A stretch of 64,000 bases of DNA from Proteus mirabilis ATCC 29906. Its GTDB lineage: Bacteria > Pseudomonadota > Gammaproteobacteria > Enterobacterales > Enterobacteriaceae. Under the pieces are notes generated by a model. The model was not told the origin of the DNA. It was given only the letters and a program-made list of their open reading frames with translations, and searched no databases. Position numbers and translations under genes: made by a program. The stretch is taken from positions 252,255 through 316,254 of the forward strand of contig NZ_GG668579.1 in assembly GCF_000160755.1 (NCBI RefSeq), given 5' to 3'. Shown piece after piece: positions 18,337 through 25,371 of the stretch (positions within the stretch are counted from its first letter, which is position 1; each line of letters opens with the position of its first letter).

Positions 18337-18849
18337 ATCAGTTCTCTGAACTGTTTGCGGTCATCAGACCGGCCCCCGTTATCAGGGCACCTCCGTCCGT
18401 CAGTTTCCTGACGTCGCCTTGGTATCGTGTCGTTTTTTCTCCTTTTTTCATAATGTTATACGTTTTTATCATCATATAAACGTTGAGCGTTGAAAGACTT
18501 TCAGCCGTTCTGAGCAATGCATTACATGTCTGTCAGATTGTCAGTTTTGCTGTAAGACCAGTATTGAAGCGTTCTGAGCGTATGCACTTGCGTGCGTCAC
18601 TTTGTCTTCGTTTCACTTGACGAAAGTGACGCACGCCCATCATTCTGCTGCTCAATGTATTGCTCCGAAGATGCCGCTTTCCAAAGCTGCGCAATGGAAA
18701 CGCGTCATACCGGGCATACAAAGGTTGCAGAAAGCAGGGCGTATTCGTCAGAACACATCAGAAGAGGCAGATACACGTTATCGCATACTCTGCTTTTTTG
18801 TGGATATCCGGGTGACCGGATAGCTGTGACATGGTCACTGAAGTGCAGT
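18337..18849. other. Non-coding region upstream of the integrase-like gene
   Basis: I see no convincing gene; short plus-strand frames here lack ribosome binding sites and family features. The region contains small inverted repeats, for example CGTCAG/CTGACG-type sequence at about 18397-18413, and the strong inverted repeat at 18590-18636. Confidence 0.6.
18590..18636. repeat. 14-bp perfect inverted repeat
   Basis: GCGTGCGTCACTTT (18590-18603) and AAAGTGACGCACGC (18623-18636) pair perfectly, with a 19-base spacer that itself contains GTC/GAC. There is no T-run. It could be a recombinase or relaxase recognition site, or a protein operator. Confidence 0.75.
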
Positions 18850-19067
18850 TAATCCTGATGATAACGCTATTCTGTTATCACCCTCCGTCGATTTCAAGGA
18901 CAAACGGAGTTCTGTCATCGCCCGTAGGCCCTCGTCTCAGATGACCCGAGGATTGGCAGTGGCAATCACCCGTAGGCGTTCCTCTCAGATTGCCGGATTG
19001 GCATTGTTGTCACCCGTAGGCGCTTCTCTCAGACAACCGAAGCATTGGCAATGTTGCATTAAGCAAC
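18850..19067. repeat. 220-bp hairpin array, copy B
   Basis: This is a direct-orientation copy of 16414-16633 with only a few substitutions and small indels. All stems and the constant loops are kept. It is followed by an intrinsic terminator at about 19119-19157. Confidence 0.8.
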
Positions 19068-19118
19068 GGTGTAACGTGGTAAATTTAATCAAACTTTCTT
19101 TTTTCGTCAATACCCGAT

Positions 19119-19157
19119 AAAGAAAAAGGAGAATATTTTACATCCTCCTTTTTCTCT
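19119..19157. terminator. Bidirectional terminator
   Basis: AGAAAAAGGAG (19121-19131) and CTCCTTTTTCT (19145-19155) form an 11-bp stem whose A/T-rich arms supply T-runs on both strands. Confidence 0.7.
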
Positions 19158-19243
19158 TTATTAAATATCCCCTTGTTGGTTCTTCATCGTATTAATAATC
19201 AATGCCATCTTTAATCACGAAAACTCAACAATCAGATATGTTT

Positions 19244-19483
19244 TTATTTGGATTTATCATAAACATCCCAAACAGGCGGTTTATTTTTCATAGAGTCAAC
19301 AGAAACACGTAAGAAGGGCATATTAGTTTTAAATGTTAAAATAAAATCCAAGGACATTCTATTACAAACAGAAAAAAAACGTTTTTGTTCTTCATCAGTA
19401 AAATTTTTTTGTTTTGGGAATATAAATAAACTCCCTAAACTAACCTGACAATGTATATAACATTTCTCACCAAACCAGCTCAC
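19244..19483 (-). CDS. Small unknown ORF, coupled to the gene before it
   Basis: A 79-residue AT-rich frame starts at GTG 19483, overlapping the stop of the upstream frame as TAGTG. I recognise no family, and there is no good ribosome binding site, so it depends on coupling. A shorter start at the internal Met of MSLDFILTF is possible. Confidence 0.35.
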   Translation of the reverse strand: MSWFGEKCYIHCQVSLGSLFIFPKQKNFTDEEQKRFFSVCNRMSLDFILTFKTNMPFLRVSVDSMKNKPPVWDVYDKSK

Positions 19484-19782
19484 TAACTTATCATGATATT
19501 TTTTTCAGTAATCGTAGTCAAATATTCTTTTCTGTAAAATTTAATACCTCTCTCGATCATTAACCAAAAGAAACTTTCTTTATTCTCAGAATAAAAATTA
19601 TTACAATCCCCATTACCTTCCAAAGCATCATTGTCATTTTTTTTATTATATAAACATCCTTTGTTACCATTTAATGTTGTTTTTCTCCTTGAGTATTGCT
19701 TCCTTATTTTACTGAACCAACCCCTCCTCCTCCACAAATACCCCGCCCCTATTAAGACCACAAACCAAAAAATAAAATTCAT
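19483..19782 (-). CDS. Small membrane-anchored unknown protein
   Basis: The 99-residue product has one N-terminal membrane segment (MNFIFWFVVLIGAGYLW) followed by a highly basic stretch (RRRGWFSKIRKQYSRRK). The start at 19782 has AGGAGA at ideal spacing, which makes it more credible than its small partner. It is AT-rich, unlike the conjugation genes. I do not recognise it. Confidence 0.5.
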   Translation of the reverse strand: MNFIFWFVVLIGAGYLWRRRGWFSKIRKQYSRRKTTLNGNKGCLYNKKNDNDALEGNGDCNNFYSENKESFFWLMIERGIKFYRKEYLTTITEKNIMIS

Positions 19783-19909
19783 ATTATCATCTCCTATATA
19801 CAAGGACTCGGATACATATTAAAAACTTACTTAAACTGACATAAAAAATCAAATTCAATAAATCCATCCAGATGAAAGAATAAGATTTTTATATGAAGGC
19901 AACAAAAAA

Positions 19910-20024
19910 GTTATACACATACCCACCGCCACCATCAGGGCCGATACCCTGTACGCTCCCGTTTACCCGATTGCTTGTTGGCATCGGGTTGCACTGGCTT
20001 GGTGACCGTGGATATGTGCATAAC
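19910..20024. other. 115-nt foldable element with two inverted DnaA-type boxes
   Basis: The ends pair over about 24 bases with roughly four mismatches (GTTATACACATA... with ...TATGTGCATAAC). An internal perfect hairpin CCCGAT/ATCGGG is also present. TTATACACA (19911-19919) and, inverted, TTATGCACA (20015-20023) both fit the DnaA box TTATNCACA. No gene lies here; a structured RNA, an origin-like site or a transfer site are all possible. Confidence 0.5.
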
Positions 20025-20124
20025 TCACAAGATGTAGACAATGATTAAAAATCGACCTAAAATTGTATTAACGATAGACGACAAGCATGAGATAAATCAG
20101 ACTCACTGATTACCGGAGGGGGAA

Positions 20125-20532
20125 ATGAGTGATAAAACAGCCGCTTCCAGAGGAGAACGCTGGGGCATAAAAGCAGCTTATAAAGCAAAATGGCTAATCA
20201 AAAAATTGAAGGCTTTCGATAAGAACTGTGTGGCAAGCGCCAAAAGCAAAAATATGCCGGGTTGGCTGGGGCATATTCCACTGGTATCTATAACTCTCGC
20301 AGTCATCGCGTTACTGGCTTATTTCAGTTTGTACATCCTATTTACCTTTGGAGCGTTGGTGATTTTATTTTCTGTAATAGAACACATTGATATTTCTTCA
20401 GGAAATAACATTCAATCCACTGATAACAATAATGAATGGCAATCCAATCTCGTTGGCAATAGTGACGACTTTAGAAATGGCAACCAAGGTTTTGGATATT
20501 ATATGAACGGAATAAATATTGACGAAGATTAG
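20125..20532 (+). CDS. DUF3742-like ICE membrane protein
   Basis: The 135-residue product has a basic N-terminus (ERWGIKAAYKAKWLIKKLKAF), two adjacent membrane segments (about residues 52-90) and a hydrophilic Asn-rich tail. This architecture and its place beyond TraG, converging on it, fit the DUF3742 family of PFGI-1-class elements. The start follows GGAGGGGG. Function unknown, probably linked to transfer. Confidence 0.6.
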   Translation: MSDKTAASRGERWGIKAAYKAKWLIKKLKAFDKNCVASAKSKNMPGWLGHIPLVSITLAVIALLAYFSLYILFTFGALVILFSVIEHIDISSGNNIQSTDNNNEWQSNLVGNSDDFRNGNQGFGYYMNGINIDED

Positions 20533-20563
20533 CCAGCCACAAAACTAAATTTTGCAGCTGGCT
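20531..20563. terminator. Hairpin between convergent genes
   Basis: AGCCAGC (20531-20537) and GCTGGCT (20557-20563) form a 7-bp stem between the DUF3742-like gene and the traG-like gene. It is likely a terminator for both, although the T-runs are weak. Confidence 0.55.
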
Positions 20564-20574
20564 TCAAAATATTA

Positions 20575-22089
20575 TTAGTTAACTTTTTTAGAAATAGCTT
20601 GTTCTGCTAACTGTCCTCCTTTCCCCCCCGCACTATGCGCAGGTGAAGTCGCGTTAGATGTCATATTACCTAGCTCGGACCCAACTTTAGCTCCAGCCCA
20701 ACCAAATGCTGTCAACCACAACGCCGGCAACACCAAAAACATCGTTCCCATTACCAGGTTCATAATGACATCATCAGACGTGTTCTGAAGCCCGTTCATA
20801 TTCCACTGACTGTGCGTATCGGAATTATACAGTGCCTCCATCATCCAGCTGTCTATCCAGCGTGCCAGCTCCCACCAGAATGTCAGAAAGTTCAGCGCAA
20901 ATATCACAAACGTCACCGTTATCGCCGTCTTAAATTCATACGCCGAAAACATCAGCACCATCGGGATCATGATATACACCGCCATTAACATCAGCCCCTG
21001 CACCATCGGTAAGGACTGTCGCATCGTATCAAAGGCAGGGAATGCCCCCAGTGACGCCAGCGAAGTCCCGGCTACCCCTCCCATTCTGGCCAGCTCATTC
21101 ATCACCGTCATATCCGCATTACCCCCGTATCCCCGGTATACCCGGCCGCCGGAGACATCCAGATTCGCCGGACTCACCAGCCGGCGGACGATGGCCTCCT
21201 CAAACTCTTTCGAGTTTTTATTAATCAGCTTCATCGCCGCCCGGGCACGCAGCCACATCCCTTCATCGGTCTGCTCTTTGACAAGTTTCAGTAACCCTGC
21301 ATTCGCATCATTCCACCACTGATAACAGGTCGGGTAACCGTTGCCGTTGACATTCGCATACCCGTCATCCCGGTCGGCATCCCAGGGAAAGCCCGCCCGC
21401 GGTGTCCGTGACTGGATCTGATGATATTCCCCTTTCATAAAGGTGGCCGAGCCTATCCAGGTGATATCCTGTAACGTTTTTTCATCCTGTGTTTTTCCCT
21501 GATCTTTCGCTTTCCAGTCATACAGGGCACGTGAGTAACAGTCATCCGTAAAATCCTGAAGTGCGGCAGCCAGCGCCGGATTTTTAATGTTGCTGTGCTG
21601 CACCTCAAAACGCACCTGACGCAAATCCGGCCGGCACGGAATGCTGGCCACCGCCGCCTGAGTCACCCCTTTCGACAGCTTATGTACCAGCATCCACCAC
21701 AGCGGGATTTTGGCTGTCTGATTATCCAGTGACGACACCACGCCGCTGTAACCGGATTCCGCCGGCTTCACCGGGGTCCAGGTGCCGCAGGTTTTGGTCC
21801 GGCTGGTATCAAATTGCAGGGTACTGACACTCACCTCCATCAACGGCACACAACAAAACAGGATCACCACAAAGGCGCCGTAAAGCGCGTTCTCGATACG
21901 CACAATTGCCAGTGAACCTTTGTTACCCTCATCCTCCCCCTCTTCCCGCACTTTCAGCCAGATCCCCAGCACTTTAAAGACCAGCGGCAGCGCAAACAGC
22001 CCGGTGCTGGTCAGTACCGACCACAATCCGTTATTCACCACCCAGGCCAGCAGCGTGAGAAAATACTCGAGATAACTGTTTGTCATCAT
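20575..22089 (-). CDS. TraG-like conjugal transfer membrane protein
   Basis: This is an inner-membrane protein of the TraG N-terminal-domain type, needed in related systems for mating-pair formation. The 504 residues show membrane segments near residues 9-40 and 68-86 and a cluster at about 375-480, around a long soluble middle. It is the last gene of the secretion operon. The start at 22089 overlaps the previous stop as ATGA. Confidence 0.8.
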   Translation of the reverse strand: MMTNSYLEYFLTLLAWVVNNGLWSVLTSTGLFALPLVFKVLGIWLKVREEGEDEGNKGSLAIVRIENALYGAFVVILFCCVPLMEVSVSTLQFDTSRTKTCGTWTPVKPAESGYSGVVSSLDNQTAKIPLWWMLVHKLSKGVTQAAVASIPCRPDLRQVRFEVQHSNIKNPALAAALQDFTDDCYSRALYDWKAKDQGKTQDEKTLQDITWIGSATFMKGEYHQIQSRTPRAGFPWDADRDDGYANVNGNGYPTCYQWWNDANAGLLKLVKEQTDEGMWLRARAAMKLINKNSKEFEEAIVRRLVSPANLDVSGGRVYRGYGGNADMTVMNELARMGGVAGTSLASLGAFPAFDTMRQSLPMVQGLMLMAVYIMIPMVLMFSAYEFKTAITVTFVIFALNFLTFWWELARWIDSWMMEALYNSDTHSQWNMNGLQNTSDDVIMNLVMGTMFLVLPALWLTAFGWAGAKVGSELGNMTSNATSPAHSAGGKGGQLAEQAISKKVN

Positions 22090-22424
22090 AAGCCGTCACC
22101 TCCCGCCCAGACTGACCATTCACTCACCGCCACAAAGGCGGCCATCGCCAGCCCGCTGCGCTTCAGACTGCGCCGGGCCGTCTCACTGACTTTCGGGTGG
22201 TGATACAGTTTCCATAATCCAACCGCCACGGCTCCGTACAACACACACCGCCAGACCAGCCAGAACCAGCGGGCACGGTAAAACGCCCGGCGCAGACTGT
22301 CCGCCTCACCGTAATAACTCAGCCCCAGCTGAGCCACCGCCAGCAACACCACCATACTGAGCAGGGTCAGCCCGGTTACTTTCAGCACCGGCCATAACCG
22401 GCGCCCGGTTTTTCCTTTCGTCAT
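22086..22424 (-). CDS. Small inner-membrane protein of the transfer operon
   Basis: The 112-residue product has membrane segments near residues 12-33 and 48-70 and a basic loop (HHPKVSETARRSLKRSG). I know no specific family name. It begins one base before the stop of the preceding gene (22425) and is coupled to traG by ATGA, so it belongs to the operon and probably to the membrane part of the secretion machine. Confidence 0.7.
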   Translation of the reverse strand: MTKGKTGRRLWPVLKVTGLTLLSMVVLLAVAQLGLSYYGEADSLRRAFYRARWFWLVWRCVLYGAVAVGLWKLYHHPKVSETARRSLKRSGLAMAAFVAVSEWSVWAGGDGL

Positions 22425-23867
22425 TTAACGTCCTCCGGTGTCACTGTTTTGCTCCAGTCCCTGTACACGCACATCCGTATTATCTGGGGTCTGGGTGGCA
22501 GGGTTCGCCTGTGTCCGTTGCTGATCACGCTCAATCACCGTCAGCATCGCGTTATTGGCAATGGATTTACGCACTTCCATTTCCGTTTGCAGCATCCCGA
22601 TTTCGCGATCCAGCTGGTCAACCGACTGGTTACCGATCTCCTGGGCTTTCGGAAAATTACCGGCATTCGGCTCCCCCTGGCCGGTGATCAGCATCCGGCG
22701 CATCGTCAGCGCCAGCTCCATCGTGTCCGCCATCGCCAGCTCACCGGCCAGACGCTGTGTTAATGCCGTTTTATCCGGATCCCGGCGCAGCGCTTCAATC
22801 CCCCCCCGGGAGACCGTCAGGCTGCCGGTTTTCAGTTTCGCCAACTCTGCCGCCCCGACCGCGCCCCGGCTGTTCACCAGTTTATGCAGCTGTTCCAAAT
22901 TTTCCCGGGTGGTGGTCTCCAGCACCGGTGCCAGCCCGGTTCCTGGCTGGGAACTGCCCGGTTGCTCCGCCTCACCGCCGCTCTGACAATCCGCCGGATT
23001 GGTGCAGGTGCGGACCGATTTGCTGCCCAGCACCTGTGTGACCACCTGAGCGGCTTCCTCACTGTTGGCAAAGCGCCTGCAAGCGGCTCCGTTACACTGG
23101 CCGGCCGGCACCGGGGCCGTACTGGTTGCCGGCAGACCGTTCATGATATTAAAGCCGGCCTGTGCAAAATCCTGCGCCGGCTGAATCGCAGGCTGACCAA
23201 CCCCACCGCGCTGTTTCCCGCCTATCCATACAACCCCTTTATCGCCACTGCTTTGCTGAATTTGCTGGTCAGTTTTTACCGCATCCCCGTCACTGTTATT
23301 GATGATATTCTTTGCTTCTTCGAGGATCGCCGCCTGCGTCCACTGATTATTTTCTGAAAAGTCCATCATCCGTTTAGCCATGTTCTGACAGTTCAGCTGC
23401 GCCTTATCAAACGCCACATTAGCCTGCAACACCCCGTTGGTCAGCATTTCATACAGGCCGGGATTCGCCCGCTGGATAGCCATCGCCGGCAGACTGGCCA
23501 CCGCCCCGGTGGCATTCTGGATCACCTCACTCATCAGATTCTTAAAGCCGGCCGTCACCCCGTTCAGCTGGTTGCCCACCGTGGTTTTGATATCAAAATT
23601 GCCGCACATCAGATCACTGTTCCAGCCCATGCTCATCCCCAGACGTTGCAGATTACTGCGCCCCGGCGGCTGGGATAACACCGTGCCGCCGCCCAGGTTG
23701 TAGTACAGTTTGTCGGAGACCGCGCCGGAAACATTTGCGCCGTAGCCGATATCATTCGCACCGGCAGAAAAATCCAGCCCGGCCCGGACAGAAAATGCCG
23801 GTACACTGCATAACACCATCAGTGTCAGCGCCGGCGGAAAAAACGTGTGTCGTTTTGCTTTCATCAT
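22425..23867 (-). CDS. ICE protein, PFL_4711 family (TIGR03755-like)
   Basis: This is a predicted periplasmic protein of the type IV secretion operon, in the position and of the kind of the PFL_4711 family (TraH-like in function by position). A signal peptide (MMKAKRHTFFPPALTLMVLCSVPAFSVRA) starts at 23867; the frame is open to 23945. The mature part begins GLDFSAGANDIGYGANVSG. It contains Cys-rich segments (GQCNGAACRR, CTNPADCQSG) likely to be disulfide-bonded. The Gln-rich C-terminus looks disordered. Confidence 0.75.
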   Translation of the reverse strand: MMKAKRHTFFPPALTLMVLCSVPAFSVRAGLDFSAGANDIGYGANVSGAVSDKLYYNLGGGTVLSQPPGRSNLQRLGMSMGWNSDLMCGNFDIKTTVGNQLNGVTAGFKNLMSEVIQNATGAVASLPAMAIQRANPGLYEMLTNGVLQANVAFDKAQLNCQNMAKRMMDFSENNQWTQAAILEEAKNIINNSDGDAVKTDQQIQQSSGDKGVVWIGGKQRGGVGQPAIQPAQDFAQAGFNIMNGLPATSTAPVPAGQCNGAACRRFANSEEAAQVVTQVLGSKSVRTCTNPADCQSGGEAEQPGSSQPGTGLAPVLETTTRENLEQLHKLVNSRGAVGAAELAKLKTGSLTVSRGGIEALRRDPDKTALTQRLAGELAMADTMELALTMRRMLITGQGEPNAGNFPKAQEIGNQSVDQLDREIGMLQTEMEVRKSIANNAMLTVIERDQQRTQANPATQTPDNTDVRVQGLEQNSDTGGR

Positions 23868-23881
23868 CTTAAAATCCCTGC

Positions 23882-24856
23882 TTAAAACGTTGTGCTGTAC
23901 AGAAATTTTTGCCCCATGCGCTTGCAGCAGCTGTACGGCTGCCACAATGCCCAGGCATAATTACCGTCCTGTGCCTGTGCTCCGCCCTCATCCGGAAACA
24001 CCGCACAGCTGTTTTTCAGCCCCGGCGACAGGCGCTGCCATTTATGGTTTTTTGTCCCGGTATTCTCCGTCACCGCGTCCGGCGGCCAATAGCCATCCCG
24101 GCGGTTGCCTTTCAGGGGCACATAGGTATGCGCCTGCCCGGTGCGGGTCATAATATCTGCCACGCGCTGCGCCACCACAGCCGCCGCTTTATCCCCGTCC
24201 TGCTGGTTGACAAAACCGCTGCGCGGATAGAGATTTCCCCACATGTTGCCCCGGCTCTGCCCCCCGATTTCCCGTTTCCCGGGAATTATCGCTTCCGGAT
24301 ACGCCATTTCCGGCACATCGAGCCGCCACGGCACACTGTCGAGCGTGCTCAGGTAATAAGGAAACAGCGGTGTGGCTGCGCTGTCACAGGAATACCCCGG
24401 AATACTGCCGCCGATAAGGGTGGTTGCCGGATGACCGATAGCATCCGCATAAAAAAAGTGCAGGGCGGTTTTACGTTTTGCCTCAAACTTCTGTTCACTG
24501 TTTCCGCCCCCGGCAGATACCCCGCTCAGCACGCCGGTCACGGCATTTTCAATCCCGCCGGCCGCCCCGCTGACCAGTGACATTTCCCGCCACGGGTTTT
24601 CACCCGGGGCATGGTAGGCCGAGACCACCGCCTGCGGAATAAAATGTGACACCCGGACAGATGTCCGGATACGGCAGCCGCCCCAGCCACACTTCAGCCA
24701 GTAGCAAATCCCGCTGATACGCCAGCTGATACACGACGGTGAGGCCGCAGAAGCGACCAGAGTGGCGGTACTCAGACTGGCTTCCGCCACCGGCACCAGT
24801 GAACAACCGAGTAACAAAGCCCCCGCCAGACGCCGGCGATGTGATTGTCGGGTCAT
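23882..24856 (-). CDS. ICE protein, PFL_4710 family (TIGR03756-like, TraU-like)
   Basis: This exported protein of the secretion operon has 324 residues from ATG 24856, which overlaps the previous stop as ATGA. After a signal peptide (GALLLGCSLVPVAEA) comes a Cys-rich region (CISWRISGICYWLKCGWGGC) typical of TraU-like pilus-assembly proteins, and a pair of Cys near the end (YSCCKRMG). TraU relatives take part in mating-pair stabilisation or DNA transfer in the periplasm. Confidence 0.8.
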   Translation of the reverse strand: MTRQSHRRRLAGALLLGCSLVPVAEASLSTATLVASAASPSCISWRISGICYWLKCGWGGCRIRTSVRVSHFIPQAVVSAYHAPGENPWREMSLVSGAAGGIENAVTGVLSGVSAGGGNSEQKFEAKRKTALHFFYADAIGHPATTLIGGSIPGYSCDSAATPLFPYYLSTLDSVPWRLDVPEMAYPEAIIPGKREIGGQSRGNMWGNLYPRSGFVNQQDGDKAAAVVAQRVADIMTRTGQAHTYVPLKGNRRDGYWPPDAVTENTGTKNHKWQRLSPGLKNSCAVFPDEGGAQAQDGNYAWALWQPYSCCKRMGQKFLYSTTF

Positions 24857-25293
24857 GGTTGACCTCCTCCTTCCTGTTGTTCCCGGTACTGCTGTATCTG
24901 CGTCACCGCCTGTGCAATATCGGTGGTGCCGTAAACCACCCACTGCGCATCAACGACGACCGCCGGCAGAGATGACACCCCCAGCTGCCAGGCCTGAACC
25001 ACGCCCTGATAAGCCTGCCGTAATGCCGTTTCTCTGGCCTGCCAGGCCGGACTTTGTAACAGGGCGGTGATGTGCGGGGCATCCGCTTCACTCAGTTCCG
25101 TCCCCGGCTGAAGCAGGGCCTCATCCAGCAGGCGTTCAGGCGCATCCAGATACACCACCTCAAACGGGATGTCCGTCTGCGGCAGAGCGTCATCCTGCGT
25201 GGTATACAGCACCACTGCCGCCCCGGCGGTCAACGGCAGGCATGACAGCGACAGCATCAGCAATCCGGAAAGAGATAAAAATCGTTTTTTCAT
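24853..25293 (-). CDS. ICE protein, PFL_4709 family (TIGR03757-like)
   Basis: The 146-residue exported protein starts MKKRFLSLSG at 25293 with a clear signal peptide ending near AGA. The mature part resembles the thioredoxin-like TIGR03757 family (DIPFEVVYLDAPERL, SSLPAVVVDAQWVVYGTTDIAQAV) but I see no CxxC, so a structural rather than a redox role is likely. It is the first gene after taaP and is coupled to the TraU-like gene. Confidence 0.75.
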   Translation of the reverse strand: MKKRFLSLSGLLMLSLSCLPLTAGAAVVLYTTQDDALPQTDIPFEVVYLDAPERLLDEALLQPGTELSEADAPHITALLQSPAWQARETALRQAYQGVVQAWQLGVSSLPAVVVDAQWVVYGTTDIAQAVTQIQQYREQQEGGGQP

Positions 25294-25371
25294 TCGGTCA
25301 GTCCTCACAAACGAACGGTGAGAGAAGAAAAGCGCATCAAAACCCGCCGGTGACCGGCGGGTTTTCACCGG

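Noticed and set aside
18592..18852. Two overlapping plus-strand frames of 73 and 86 residues
   Set aside because: No ribosome binding site, unlike any family I know, and they cover the perfect inverted repeat at 18590-18636.
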